From the NCBI GenBank assembly GCA_027623295.1, contig JAQBXR010000011.1, positions 42,105-106,104 of the forward strand: a stretch of 64,000 bases of DNA, given 5' to 3'. This DNA comes from Planctomycetota bacterium (GTDB lineage Bacteria; Planctomycetota; UBA1135). Numbering within the stretch: the stretch's first letter is position 1; every line of letters starts with the position of its first letter. The notes under the pieces are model-generated. The model saw only the letters and a list, made by a program, of their open reading frames with translations, searched no databases and had not been told where the DNA came from. This document shows, in pieces, positions 34,762 to 44,253 of this stretch. The position numbers were made by a program, and so were the translations under genes.

Positions 34762-37700
34762 TTACTTCGAAATCGTGGGTAATACACGACCGCTGGTCCA
34801 TGGAACTCCAGCGGCGTCGACCTTGGCTTTCATGGATGGCACATTCTTCTCCAGCAAAGCCTGAATGGATGGCTGAAGCTTGGCGAATTCGCTGCGCGCG
34901 ATCTCCACTTGCTCCCGCATGGTTCCGGTCGGGCCGTGGCTGCTGCCAAAACCGCCCCACCTTGCGGTCCCAAGACGATCCTGAATAGAAGGCGTTCCTT
35001 CATGGCCACGTTTGGTGCGTAAATCGTCACCGGTAATGGCGCGACGCAGGGCTTCGATTTCCAACTCCATCAGGCGCAGTTCTTCAGCCAATTCCAGCGG
35101 TGCACGACGTCCCTCACGTACCGCATTTTTCATCGCCGTGACATCGGTGAGTGCAGAGCTGAGCAGGCTCACGTTACTGGAAATGACGCTTTGCAGGTCT
35201 CCTATCTCGGTACGCCACGCGAAAGTTGCGGCAGCATCTACCGCCGGTAAGGTTGGCGCAACAATGTCAATGACCTCAAAACTTTGGCTCTCTCCCCATG
35301 GAGCAATGCCGTTTTCGTCAATGCGTAGAAGTTGCCCGCTATAGGTTCCAGCGGTGACCATCGGCCCCCGTCCTCCACCTTGAGTTGCACGTAAATCCCA
35401 AGCAACTTTCTGCATGCCTTTCCCTGATGGCGCATCAAGACGAGCCATGATCTGGCCTTGCGCATTTTTGATTTCCAAACGCATGTGCGGCGCTTCTTCA
35501 TCCTTTTCTTCACGCAAGGCATCCCAGCCTGGATAAACCGTGTCTTCTCCATCCTTCTTAGCTTTCTCCTCCTCCTTCTTACGTGCTGACTTTTTCGATT
35601 CCAGCCCATCTCTTAAGTGGTAGCGGAAGATTGCGCCAAACTCTGGGTTGTCCGCGGTGTAGTAACTGTCGCCCTGGCTTCCACGGCGTCCACCCAATCG
35701 GTTGCTTGGCACAAAGAGTTGTGCGGCCTTCACCGCAAAAGTGTGGATGTCCTCTTGCACCAAGCTGTCACTCAACTCGCGCAGCGGTGCATAATTATCC
35801 AAGATGTAAAAGCTACGCCCAAAGGATGCACCTACTAAATCGTTCTCGCGTTGCTGAATCGCAAGATCTCGGAATGGAATGTTCGGAAGTCCACCTTTCA
35901 TTTGCTTCCAACTTCCCGCCCCATCGAGCGAAACAAAAATGCCGAACTCGGTGCCAAGGAAAAGCAAATTGGGCTGCACATGGTCCTGCACCAAACGCCA
36001 CACGAGATGACGTTCAGGCAAATCTGCCACGATCGAAGTCCAGGTGCGTCCACGGTCAATGCTCTTCACCAAGTACGGATTAAAGTCACCTACCTTGTGA
36101 TTATCGAGTGCCGCATAAACCACATTGGCATCGAACAAGTCGGCCTTGATGTCGTTCACAAAAGCGGTGGTCGGGACATCGGCGATTTGTTCCACCAAGT
36201 ACCAATTTTCGCCGCCATCTTCACTGACTTGAATGTGGCCGTCGTCGGTGCCTAGGTAAAGCAAGTTCTCCTGTACCGGTGATTCACTAATCGACGTGAT
36301 GTTTCCATACATCGACATAGCGCGTAAATCCCAAAGAGCATCTAAGCTCCAAACACGGTCCATGATTTTCAAGGTCAGGCGATCTAGATCTTTGGAAACG
36401 TCGGGACTAATCGTGGTCCATGAATCGCCATGATTATCACTCCTGTGCAAAACATTGGAGCCGTGATAGATCCGCGCCGAGTTGTGCGGACTAATCAAAA
36501 TCGGAGAGTCCCAGTTGTAGCGCAGGTTGTCTTCCCCCAGCGCCGGCTGCGGACGGATGTCAATGCTTTGCCCACTGCGCCGATCGAATCGACGAATGTA
36601 GCCTTCTTGCGATTCACCATAAATGATATCTGGGTTACTCGGATCAATCGCATTGTCGTGTCCATCGCCGCCGAGAATGATGCGCCAATCAGCATTGCGA
36701 ATACCTTGACGGTTCAGCGTGCGTGATGGGCCGTACTGCGTAGAGTTGTCCTGAGTACCGCCAACGATGTTGTAAACCGGCCAATCATTATCGACGTCTA
36801 ACTTATAGAACTGGGTCAACGCAAGGTTGGAGCAGTAACGATAAGTTTCACCGCGGTCATACGAAACATAGAGTCCGCCATCGCAACCGACCAACAAGAA
36901 ATTCGGGTCGGTCGGATGAAAAGCCACCGCATGGTTGTCCACGTGTTTGTTGCTGTTCCCCACGGAGTTCCAAGTCGCGCCACCATCTTCGGTGCGCCCA
37001 AGCTGGACGTTCGCTTGATAAAGGGTCTTGGCATGATGTGGATCCAAAAAGATCTCTTGGTAGTAATGCGGACCCGTGCCACCGCTGACGTAATCGCTTT
37101 GCTTCGACCAGCTTGCGCCTCCGTTTTCGGTCACCCAAAAACCACCACTCGGCCCGGCAAGTTCAATCGTGGCATAAACCACGTCTGGATGGTCTCGTGA
37201 AATCTCCAGGCCAATCTTGCCCATGTCCTTTCCAGGCAAACCACTCTTGATCTCCTTCCAGGTAGCGCCGCCATCGATGGACTTGTGAATTCCAGATTCC
37301 GGACCACCGTTGATCAATGCCCAAGCCGTACGTTGACGCTGATGCGTTGCTGCGTACATCACTTGCGAATCACGCGGGTCCAAAACGATATCGGTCACAC
37401 CGGTGTAATCTCCAGCGCTCAAAATTTGCGACCAGGTTTCACCACCATCTTCACTCTTATACAAACCGCGCTCGCCACCGCCGGACCAAAGCGGTCCTTG
37501 CGCAGCAACGTAAATCACATTCGAATCCTGTGGGTCCACCACGATCTTCGCAATGTGTTCGGTTTCTTTCAAACCCATGTTGCGGAAACTTCCCCCACCA
37601 TCATCGCTGCGATAGATCCCATCGCCATAGCCAACGTGACGTCCGCCAACGGCTTCGCCACTACCTACCCAAACCGTGTTGTGGTTGGAGGGATCCAAGG

Positions 37701-37986
37701 TCACGCATCCAATCGAGTAACTTCCGTATTTCTCGAAGATTGGATCGAAGGTGGTGCCCGCATTGGTGGTCTTCCACAAATTGCCGGAGCCTGCAGCGAC
37801 ATACCAAATATTGGGGTTTACCGGATCAATCGCAAGGTCCGCAATACGCCCCGACATCAGGGCCGGGCCGACCGAACGGAACTCAAACGCGGAAAGAAAT
37901 CCTGCGTCGAGTTTTGGGGTATCGTCGTCCTGCTCTTCTTGAGAGACAGGAATCAGTGCTAACAGTATTAGGAAGAACAAAGACAT
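34762..37986 (-). CDS. Secreted BNR/sortilin-type beta-propeller protein
   Basis: A 1074-residue exported protein, with signal peptide MSLFFLILLALIPVSQE followed by an acidic mature start. Residues about 30-740 hold many Asp-box repeats of the S-x-D-G-G-x-T-W type (for example YKSEDGGETWSQI, HKSIDGGATWKEI, VSEDGGENWYLV), which form VPS10/sortilin-like ten-bladed or paired propellers. A C-terminal Ig/FlgD-like segment (KVAWDLRA ... AGTYSGQL) and a helical tail follow. This architecture is widespread and usually annotated as glycosyl hydrolase or sortilin-like, but no catalytic residues can be assigned. It is divergent from mfd, with 30 bases between starts. Confidence 0.85.
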   Translation of the reverse strand: MSLFFLILLALIPVSQEEQDDDTPKLDAGFLSAFEFRSVGPALMSGRIADLAIDPVNPNIWYVAAGSGNLWKTTNAGTTFDPIFEKYGSYSIGCVTLDPSNHNTVWVGSGEAVGGRHVGYGDGIYRSDDGGGSFRNMGLKETEHIAKIVVDPQDSNVIYVAAQGPLWSGGGERGLYKSEDGGETWSQILSAGDYTGVTDIVLDPRDSQVMYAATHQRQRTAWALINGGPESGIHKSIDGGATWKEIKSGLPGKDMGKIGLEISRDHPDVVYATIELAGPSGGFWVTENGGASWSKQSDYVSGGTGPHYYQEIFLDPHHAKTLYQANVQLGRTEDGGATWNSVGNSNKHVDNHAVAFHPTDPNFLLVGCDGGLYVSYDRGETYRYCSNLALTQFYKLDVDNDWPVYNIVGGTQDNSTQYGPSRTLNRQGIRNADWRIILGGDGHDNAIDPSNPDIIYGESQEGYIRRFDRRSGQSIDIRPQPALGEDNLRYNWDSPILISPHNSARIYHGSNVLHRSDNHGDSWTTISPDVSKDLDRLTLKIMDRVWSLDALWDLRAMSMYGNITSISESPVQENLLYLGTDDGHIQVSEDGGENWYLVEQIADVPTTAFVNDIKADLFDANVVYAALDNHKVGDFNPYLVKSIDRGRTWTSIVADLPERHLVWRLVQDHVQPNLLFLGTEFGIFVSLDGAGSWKQMKGGLPNIPFRDLAIQQRENDLVGASFGRSFYILDNYAPLRELSDSLVQEDIHTFAVKAAQLFVPSNRLGGRRGSQGDSYYTADNPEFGAIFRYHLRDGLESKKSARKKEEEKAKKDGEDTVYPGWDALREEKDEEAPHMRLEIKNAQGQIMARLDAPSGKGMQKVAWDLRATQGGGRGPMVTAGTYSGQLLRIDENGIAPWGESQSFEVIDIVAPTLPAVDAAATFAWRTEIGDLQSVISSNVSLLSSALTDVTAMKNAVREGRRAPLELAEELRLMELEIEALRRAITGDDLRTKRGHEGTPSIQDRLGTARWGGFGSSHGPTGTMREQVEIARSEFAKLQPSIQALLEKNVPSMKAKVDAAGVPWTSGRVLPTISK

Positions 37987-38016
37987 GAGACGGCGATTCT
38001 AAAGTAAACTAGCCAG

Positions 38017-41000
38017 ATGGCAACGCGTCTTCCAAAACGGAGCGCGAAACCGGGCAAAGCTTCTTCCGAGGAGTCCACTCCAGTTGCGCTGCTGCGTGCC
38101 ACCCCATCCTTCCACGATCTGGCCGCCCAATGGCGCGACCAGACGGGTGTTCGTTTATGTTGGGGAGGCTTGTGGGGCTCCTCCAAGGCCCTGTTAAGTG
38201 CCGCCTTCGTCAAGGAATGGCAAGAACCGCTGCTGGTGATCTGCGCCGATGCCCAACAGGCCGCGCTTGCCGTCGATGATCTCACCGCCTTTGATTGTGG
38301 AGTCGTTCCCTTTCCTGCGCGGGAAAGCTCGCTAGGCACCGAGGCGGAAGTCCTGCGCGAGCGCCATCACGCCCTGACCTTGGCCGACCGCGAGGGCTTC
38401 AAGGGTGCGATTGTGGCTCCCCTCGCTGCGCTGATCCAGGCGGTTCCTGCCGCAACCAAACCCGGGGAAGGCGATGCCTCCGATTTATTAGTCCTCACCG
38501 AGGGTATGGCGCTTGATCCGGAACAACTCACCCGCACTTTGGTGGAGGCCGGTTTTCAACGCGTTCCTTCGATTACCGAAGCCGGTGAGTTCGCCCGCCG
38601 TGGTGACATTCTCGACTTCTACGCTCCCGCGATTGGCGAACCTTTGCGCCTAGAGTTTTTCGATGATGAGTTAGAAAGTGTGCGCGTTTTTGATTTAGCC
38701 ACGCAACGCACCCGCCATGTGCTGCGCAAAGTCGAAGTGCCCCTCGCACAAGAGCTGCAAGAAGCCGCCGGCGCCGAGGAACTACTCCCCCTCGAACGCT
38801 TCGCGGCCAACATGCGCGTGGTGATGTTCGAGCCTGCGTCAATTGAAGAGCGCCGTATGCAACTGCGTTTTCTTGGACCGCAAGCGGTGAGTGCACTGAA
38901 CCGTTTGGAGGAAGGCCTCGGCCAACGCGCAGTCCTAGAGATTTCGACCTTGCCCGGGGCCGATGGCACCTTGACTACTTTAAGTGTCGAGGAATACTGC
39001 CAAGGCGTTGCGCCGGGCGTTTCGGTGTTGGCCGAACGCGCAAAAGATGGCGAGCATGCCACCGTTCTTTGCTCCACCGATGCGGAGGCCGATCGCCTAC
39101 GTCAAATATTGGAAGACAATGGCCTTGCCGACCACACCCTGCAAATGAAGGCCGGCGGTTTGGAACGCGGCTTCCGCATTCCGGAAGCGCGCTTGACGGT
39201 TATTCACCATCGCGAGTTCATTCCAGGACATGGCTCGCACCGCCCCAAACCACGCAAGCGACGTGACCATCCGACCGAGGCGATTGAATCGATCATGGCC
39301 TTGCGTCCGGGCGATTTGGTGGTCCACTTGGTACACGGGCTTGCGCTCTTTCGCGGCTTAGATTCGTCCGGCGCAAAGGCCTCGCAAGACTACATTTTGC
39401 TGGAGTTCGCGCAAGAAGCGGAGCTCAAAGTTCCAGTTTCGCGCGTGGATCTCGTCGAGCGCTTCATTGGTGCGGGTGGCGCCAATCCTGAACTCGACCG
39501 TCTCGGTTCCGGCGCCTTTGAGCGGCGGCGGAGTAAGGTCGAAGCAGCGGTCGAAGACTTAGCCGCGGAAATGCTTGATATCCAGGCCAAACGGCAAGCT
39601 GTACCCGGTTTCGCCTTTCCCGAGCCCGGCTCGGAACAACTCGAATTCGAGGCATCCTTCCCCTGGGAGGACACCCCCGACCAAGCGCAAGGCACACGGG
39701 AAATCCACGCCGACCTTGCCTTGCCGCGGGCCATGGATCGCTTGCTTTGCGGCGATGTCGCTTATGGCAAAACCGAGCTTGCGGCACGTGCTGCTTTCCG
39801 CGCCATCTTCGCTGGAAAACAAGTTGGGATTTTAGTGCCAACCACAGTGCTTGCTGAACAGCATTGGCGCTCCTTCCAACAACGCTTTGCTGATTGGCCG
39901 ATTGAAATTGCCATGCTGTCGCGCCTGGTCTCGCCCGACAAGAAACGCGAAACGATTGCTGGACTGGCAGATGGCTCGGTGGACTTGGTGATTGGAACGC
40001 ATCGAATCTTATCGAAGGATGTGGTATTCAAAGATCTCGGCCTGGTCATCATCGACGAAGAGCAACGCTTTGGAGTGCGGCATAAAGAGCAACTCAAAAA
40101 GAAACGTGCGCAAGTCGACGTTTTAACCCTGACTGCAACTCCGGTCCCCCGCACCTTGCATATGGCCATGGCAGGGATCCGCGACATCACCTCGTTGAGT
40201 ACCGCACCGGTCGGACGGCAAGAGGTTCACACCGAAATTCGCTACGACGATGAAAGCGCCATGATCACGGAAGTGTTGCGGCGCGAATTGAGTCGTGGTG
40301 GCCAAGCCTTCTTTTTGCACAACCGAGTGAAGTCCTTGGACCTCATGGCGGAGCGCTTACGCAAGTTGGTTCCCGAGGCCACTGTGGCGACCGGTCACGG
40401 ACAGATGGAGCCGAAGGAACTTGAAAAAGTTATGCTCCAATTCGTGCGCGGCAAAGTGGACGTCCTTTGCGCCACCACCATCATCGAAAGCGGTTTGGAT
40501 ATTCCAAATGCCAACACCATTTTCATTGATCAAGCGCAACGCCATGGACTTGCTGACTTGCATCAACTGCGCGGGCGTGTTGGACGTTCCGATCGCCGCG
40601 GTTACTGCTACCTGCTGCTCCCGCGAGGCAAACCACTGCCGCTTGATGCGCGACGCCGGCTAAAAGCCATCGAGGAAATGAAGTACCTCGGCGCAGGTTT
40701 TCAACTTGCCATGCGCGACCTTGAAATTCGCGGGGCAGGCAACCTTCTTGGCTCCGAACAAAGCGGGCACATTAACGCGGTCGGTTATGAAACTTACCGA
40801 CGCCTGCTCAGCCAAGCCGTCGCACGACTGAAGCGGCAGAACCAGGTCGTCGCCTATGGCGGGATAGAGCCCGCCTGCGATTTAGCCTTGGGCCTAGACG
40901 CCGCACTTTCCCCCGAGTTTGTGCCGGACGAGGACATCCGCCTGCAGCTGCTCCGGGAATTTGACCGCATTCGGGAACCGGCCGAGATTGACGCCGTGCT

Positions 41001-41331
41001 CGAAGCCGTCCGCGACCGCTTTGGACCGCCACCCGAGGAGCTCATCCGCCTCGCCCGCCTTTTCTTCCTCAAACACCGCCTCGGCGCCTTCGGCCTCGAT
41101 GCCCTGCAGCGCGTCGGCAATCATTTGGTGTGCAGCCTGCGCGAAGCCCGCGTCTTCGAAAAGGCATTATCCGGTCAAGATATCGACCTAAGGGTCCTCA
41201 CTGCGCGTAAAGCTATGTGGATGCTGCCATCGCCCACCCTCTCCCCGGAAGAAGTGCTCGAATTGGTGTATACGACCGCAATCTCTTGCCGCCTGCCGCG
41301 AAAAAGGCGACAATCGGCACGCGGTAAGTAA
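38017..41331 (+). CDS. mfd: Transcription-repair coupling factor
   Basis: A 1104-residue Mfd, which removes stalled RNA polymerase and recruits UvrA. The order is UvrB-homology region (about 1-330), RNA-polymerase-interacting CarD-like domain (LRPGDLVVHLVHGLALFRGL, about 430-500), and the RecG-type motor with Walker A CGDVAYGKTE near residue 577, Walker B IIDEEQRFGV near 682, and the TRG motif region (LHQLRGRVGR). The C-terminal TRCF domain ends near 1090. Length fits the family. The next gene starts two bases after its stop. Confidence 0.96.
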   Translation: MATRLPKRSAKPGKASSEESTPVALLRATPSFHDLAAQWRDQTGVRLCWGGLWGSSKALLSAAFVKEWQEPLLVICADAQQAALAVDDLTAFDCGVVPFPARESSLGTEAEVLRERHHALTLADREGFKGAIVAPLAALIQAVPAATKPGEGDASDLLVLTEGMALDPEQLTRTLVEAGFQRVPSITEAGEFARRGDILDFYAPAIGEPLRLEFFDDELESVRVFDLATQRTRHVLRKVEVPLAQELQEAAGAEELLPLERFAANMRVVMFEPASIEERRMQLRFLGPQAVSALNRLEEGLGQRAVLEISTLPGADGTLTTLSVEEYCQGVAPGVSVLAERAKDGEHATVLCSTDAEADRLRQILEDNGLADHTLQMKAGGLERGFRIPEARLTVIHHREFIPGHGSHRPKPRKRRDHPTEAIESIMALRPGDLVVHLVHGLALFRGLDSSGAKASQDYILLEFAQEAELKVPVSRVDLVERFIGAGGANPELDRLGSGAFERRRSKVEAAVEDLAAEMLDIQAKRQAVPGFAFPEPGSEQLEFEASFPWEDTPDQAQGTREIHADLALPRAMDRLLCGDVAYGKTELAARAAFRAIFAGKQVGILVPTTVLAEQHWRSFQQRFADWPIEIAMLSRLVSPDKKRETIAGLADGSVDLVIGTHRILSKDVVFKDLGLVIIDEEQRFGVRHKEQLKKKRAQVDVLTLTATPVPRTLHMAMAGIRDITSLSTAPVGRQEVHTEIRYDDESAMITEVLRRELSRGGQAFFLHNRVKSLDLMAERLRKLVPEATVATGHGQMEPKELEKVMLQFVRGKVDVLCATTIIESGLDIPNANTIFIDQAQRHGLADLHQLRGRVGRSDRRGYCYLLLPRGKPLPLDARRRLKAIEEMKYLGAGFQLAMRDLEIRGAGNLLGSEQSGHINAVGYETYRRLLSQAVARLKRQNQVVAYGGIEPACDLALGLDAALSPEFVPDEDIRLQLLREFDRIREPAEIDAVLEAVRDRFGPPPEELIRLARLFFLKHRLGAFGLDALQRVGNHLVCSLREARVFEKALSGQDIDLRVLTARKAMWMLPSPTLSPEEVLELVYTTAISCRLPRKRRQSARGK

Positions 41332-41333
41332 CC

Positions 41334-42368
41334 ATGAAGCTCCTCTCCACCATTCTTCTGTTGTGCATCCTCGCTCCTTGGGCTTCTGCCCAGATTCCGG
41401 AGCAGGAGGAAGGTGTCGTCGATGCCGCTTGGGTCGTATTGAATGACTCGGTTCTCACCGCCTCCATGGTGAATCAGGAGGCGGAGCGTATGGCCAAGCG
41501 CGATCCGAGCATGACCGAGGATCAGCTCATTATTACGGCAACCTTGTCCGGAGTGCGCAACATGCTGTTCGGTGAGATGTTCATCTCCTTAGGCTTTAAC
41601 GATGCCCTACTTGCCCCGAGGCTGGAAAGCCGGATTCAGGAGCTCATTTTGGAAAGCGGTTCCCGCGCTGGTTTTGAGGCTAGTTTGCTACGTGATGGTT
41701 ACCCCACCATCGAGGACTTTCGCAAGGACCTGCGCCGCGTTTTTGTCGAGAGCACCGTGAAAAGCGTGCTTGAGGGCGTGGCTCCCACCCAAAGCCAGGG
41801 CATGTTGGTCCTTTCGAGCCCCACACCAGGAGAAATTCGCAAAGCCTATGACTCCGACGCCAGCTTCCGCCATGTTGAGCCCGTTCTAGAGTGGGCTCCG
41901 CTGAAATTCTTCAATGAGCGCGGCAAAGCTCCTGCCGCCGAACGCGCCGCCGAGGTCAGCAACCGTCTCAGCGCAGGCCAAATGACCATCGAAGAAGCCT
42001 TGGCAGCTGCCGATAATGCCCGGGTTCAAAGCGGGATTCACGAGGGCATGAAGCCTGAATTGATTGATTTTCTCGAGTTTGGCAAAGCGGGCGATGTCAT
42101 GCCCCTTGGTGGCAATGCGGGCGGTAGCGCCCAATTAGTTCTCCTGATTGGGCGTACGGAGGCTCAAAAGTTCACCTTCGAGGAGGCGCAACTCACTATT
42201 ATCAATAAACTTACGCTCGAAAATCGGCGTAGGGCTGTGGCCGAGGCGGTCGCAGCTCAGTACCACTCTTCCTATCTTTGGGTGAGCCCGGAGCTCCCCG
42301 GCCTGGAAGATTTCTTAGGCCAGATTTACGGAGGCGAAATTTCCGCCTCAACTTCCGCCGAACTGTAG
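41334..42368 (+). CDS. SurA/PpiC-like periplasmic protein
   Basis: A 344-residue exported protein with signal peptide MKLLSTILLLCILAPWASAQ. The first 150 residues resemble the SurA N-terminal chaperone domain: DAAWVVLNDSVLTASMVNQEA followed by long helices. A short, poorly conserved rotamase-like part may follow (EAYDSD-like to QKFTFEEAQ), but I cannot see a clear parvulin active site, so it may act mainly as a chaperone for outer-membrane proteins. Its ATG lies two bases after the mfd stop. Confidence 0.65.
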   Translation: MKLLSTILLLCILAPWASAQIPEQEEGVVDAAWVVLNDSVLTASMVNQEAERMAKRDPSMTEDQLIITATLSGVRNMLFGEMFISLGFNDALLAPRLESRIQELILESGSRAGFEASLLRDGYPTIEDFRKDLRRVFVESTVKSVLEGVAPTQSQGMLVLSSPTPGEIRKAYDSDASFRHVEPVLEWAPLKFFNERGKAPAAERAAEVSNRLSAGQMTIEEALAAADNARVQSGIHEGMKPELIDFLEFGKAGDVMPLGGNAGGSAQLVLLIGRTEAQKFTFEEAQLTIINKLTLENRRRAVAEAVAAQYHSSYLWVSPELPGLEDFLGQIYGGEISASTSAEL

Positions 42369-42423
42369 AATAATCCCGGCTTTCTGCGAACCGGAACCCG
42401 GAGTCCGCGTTGGCCCCTTTGTC

Positions 42424-44004
42424 ATGGTTGAACATCACGCTGACTTAGTCGATTACGAGTACCACCGCCCGTGGGAGCACGAGCACACGTTTAACGACGT
42501 GCTCGCTGAACAGCTCCGCCGCGCTCCGTACATTATCGCTTCCATTTTTGTGCACTTTTTGATCGGCCTAGTTGTGGCCGGCATCATGGTGCTTGTCGGT
42601 AAGGATGATTCCACGCCGCCGCAGCTGGTCGCCGCACCGCCACCGCCTCCTCCCGAAATTGAGGAAGAGGAAGAGCCGGAAGAGGAAATCATCGAGGAGA
42701 TCGTTGAGGAACCTGTCGTGGTGGAATCCGAGCTCGAGGAAGTCGTCGAGCAGGAAACCCTCGAGGAAACTGGCGACCCTGACATGAACGCTGACGCAGC
42801 CTTCGATTCCGATGCGTGGAACAACGACGTCGGCCTTGGTGGTGGTGCTGGTGGTAAGTACGGCGGCCGTGGTGGTCGTGGCGGCGGTGGCAAGACTAAG
42901 GAGGAAGCTGCTGTGCTCGACGCCCTCAAGTGGCTTAAAGATCACCAGTCGCAAGGCGGCTTCTGGGACTCCGACGAGTTCATGTACAACGACGTCTACG
43001 ACGGCAAACCAGCAAGTGATGGCGCAGGAAACCCTGTAAACGACGTCGGCCTTACCGGCCTTGCTTTGCTGGCTTTCTTGGGTAACAACCACACCCTGAG
43101 CTCCGGTAAGTACAAGAACGTAGTTTCCAACGGCATCAACTGGCTGAAGGAAGTGCAATCCGATACCGGTTTGTTCGGCGAAGATGTTGGTAACGCAACT
43201 CTGTACAACCACTCCATTGCAACCATGGCTATGGGTGAGGCGTACTACTTCTCCAGCAAGAGCCCTGTGCTCAAACGCCCGATGAAAAATGCTGTTTCGG
43301 TCATCGTGAACGCACGCAACAACTACAGTGCATGGCGTTATGACCTGGAGCCTAACGGCGACAACGACTCTTCGATTACGGGTTGGATGGTGTTCGCACT
43401 GAAGACCGCAGAAGACGGCAAAATCCCTATCGACCACGCATGCTTCGAAGGTGCGGAAACTTGGTTTGCCTCCATGGAAGACAAGAACACGGGTCGCACC
43501 GGCTATGCCTGGGGCGATGGTGGTGGCGGTCCTGGATCGCTGCCTTCCCGTCCACCTCAGTACATTGAGAAGTTCCCGGCAGATAAGTCGGAATCGCTCA
43601 CCGCTGTGGCACTGCTCTCGCGCATCTTCATGACCGACACCAGCAAGGTGAAGTCGTGGAAGGATCACGAGAACTACGAAATGCTCAAGAAGCAAGCTGA
43701 CTTGATTGCCAACAAGCTTCCGAAGTGGGACGAGGACGATGGTTCCATCGATATGTACTACTGGTACTACGGAACCTTCGCCATGAACCAGTGGGGCAAT
43801 CCTCACTGGAATAACTGGAAGAAGGCGATCGAGCAAGCTCTGCTTCCAAACCAACGTCGCGAAGACAAGGAAGACAACTTCTTTGGCTCTTGGGACCCAG
43901 CTGGTCCATGGGGCGATGACGGCGGACGTGTTTACTCCACGGCAATCTGTGCTCTGATGCTCGAGGTGTACTACCGTTACGCCCAAGTGCTCGGCGCTCG
44001 CTAG
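42424..44004 (+). CDS. TonB-like anchored prenyltransferase/squalene-cyclase-repeat protein
   Basis: A 526-residue protein. Residues 36-60 are one transmembrane helix (PYIIASIFVHFLIGLVVAGI), then a Pro run, a long Glu-rich stretch (about 77-120), and a Gly-rich linker. From about residue 160 the protein is made of alpha-alpha repeats with the QW-like pattern of the prenyltransferase/squalene oxidase family: LDALKWLKDHQ..GGFWDSDEF, TGLALLAFLGNNHT, NHSIATMAMGEAYY, ITGWMVFALKTAEDG. TonB/Pro-rich anchors with such domains are typical of planctomycetes. No DXDD-type cyclase motif is seen, so an enzymatic role is doubtful. A perfect terminator follows. Confidence 0.75.
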   Translation: MVEHHADLVDYEYHRPWEHEHTFNDVLAEQLRRAPYIIASIFVHFLIGLVVAGIMVLVGKDDSTPPQLVAAPPPPPPEIEEEEEPEEEIIEEIVEEPVVVESELEEVVEQETLEETGDPDMNADAAFDSDAWNNDVGLGGGAGGKYGGRGGRGGGGKTKEEAAVLDALKWLKDHQSQGGFWDSDEFMYNDVYDGKPASDGAGNPVNDVGLTGLALLAFLGNNHTLSSGKYKNVVSNGINWLKEVQSDTGLFGEDVGNATLYNHSIATMAMGEAYYFSSKSPVLKRPMKNAVSVIVNARNNYSAWRYDLEPNGDNDSSITGWMVFALKTAEDGKIPIDHACFEGAETWFASMEDKNTGRTGYAWGDGGGGPGSLPSRPPQYIEKFPADKSESLTAVALLSRIFMTDTSKVKSWKDHENYEMLKKQADLIANKLPKWDEDDGSIDMYYWYYGTFAMNQWGNPHWNNWKKAIEQALLPNQRREDKEDNFFGSWDPAGPWGDDGGRVYSTAICALMLEVYYRYAQVLGAR

Positions 44005-44020
44005 GAGTTGAAGCTCACTT

Positions 44021-44061
44021 AAAAGAGGTGGATGACGAAAGTCGTCCACCTCTTTTCTTTT
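44021..44061 (+). terminator. Intrinsic terminator with GAAA tetraloop
   Basis: A 16-base-pair inverted repeat: arms 44021-44036 and 44041-44056 with one G-U pair, loop GAAA, followed by TCTTTT. It begins 16 bases after the stop of the repeat-protein gene. The A-rich 5' flank means it may also work in the other direction. Confidence 0.9.
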
Positions 44062-44068
44062 GCCCAGC

Positions 44069-44160
44069 GTGTGTTGGATGATCTTCGCCTTGAAAACCGC
44101 CGAAGAAAGCCAGCTGCCGGTGGACAAAGCGGCCTACGCCGATGGCACCCCACTCCCCAC
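44069..44160 (+). pseudogene. Relic fragment of a prenyltransferase-repeat paralogue
   Basis: In the frame at 44069-44160 the DNA reads SVCWMIFALKTAEESQLPVDKAAY, which aligns with residues GWMVFALKTAEDGKIPIDHACF of the full-length repeat protein just upstream (nucleotides about 43382-43450). Both the protein and the underlying bases match well over about 60 bases, and the similarity stops on both sides. No start, no full gene and no signal follow, so it looks like the leftover of a decayed tandem duplicate. It sits directly behind the terminator. Confidence 0.65.
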
Positions 44161-44253
44161 CTGGGCTTTGCGGCAAAACCCTGCAAGCCGTCGATCTGAC
44201 CGCCTGCGTTGCAACCAACACAGTCATCCTATAAACACGTTATCCTTCCGCGC

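Noticed and set aside
42568..44127. A 519-codon reverse-strand reading frame opposite the prenyltransferase-repeat gene.
   Set aside because: It mirrors codon bias of the forward gene, contains no recognisable domain, and is rich in Val/His as expected for an antisense shadow.
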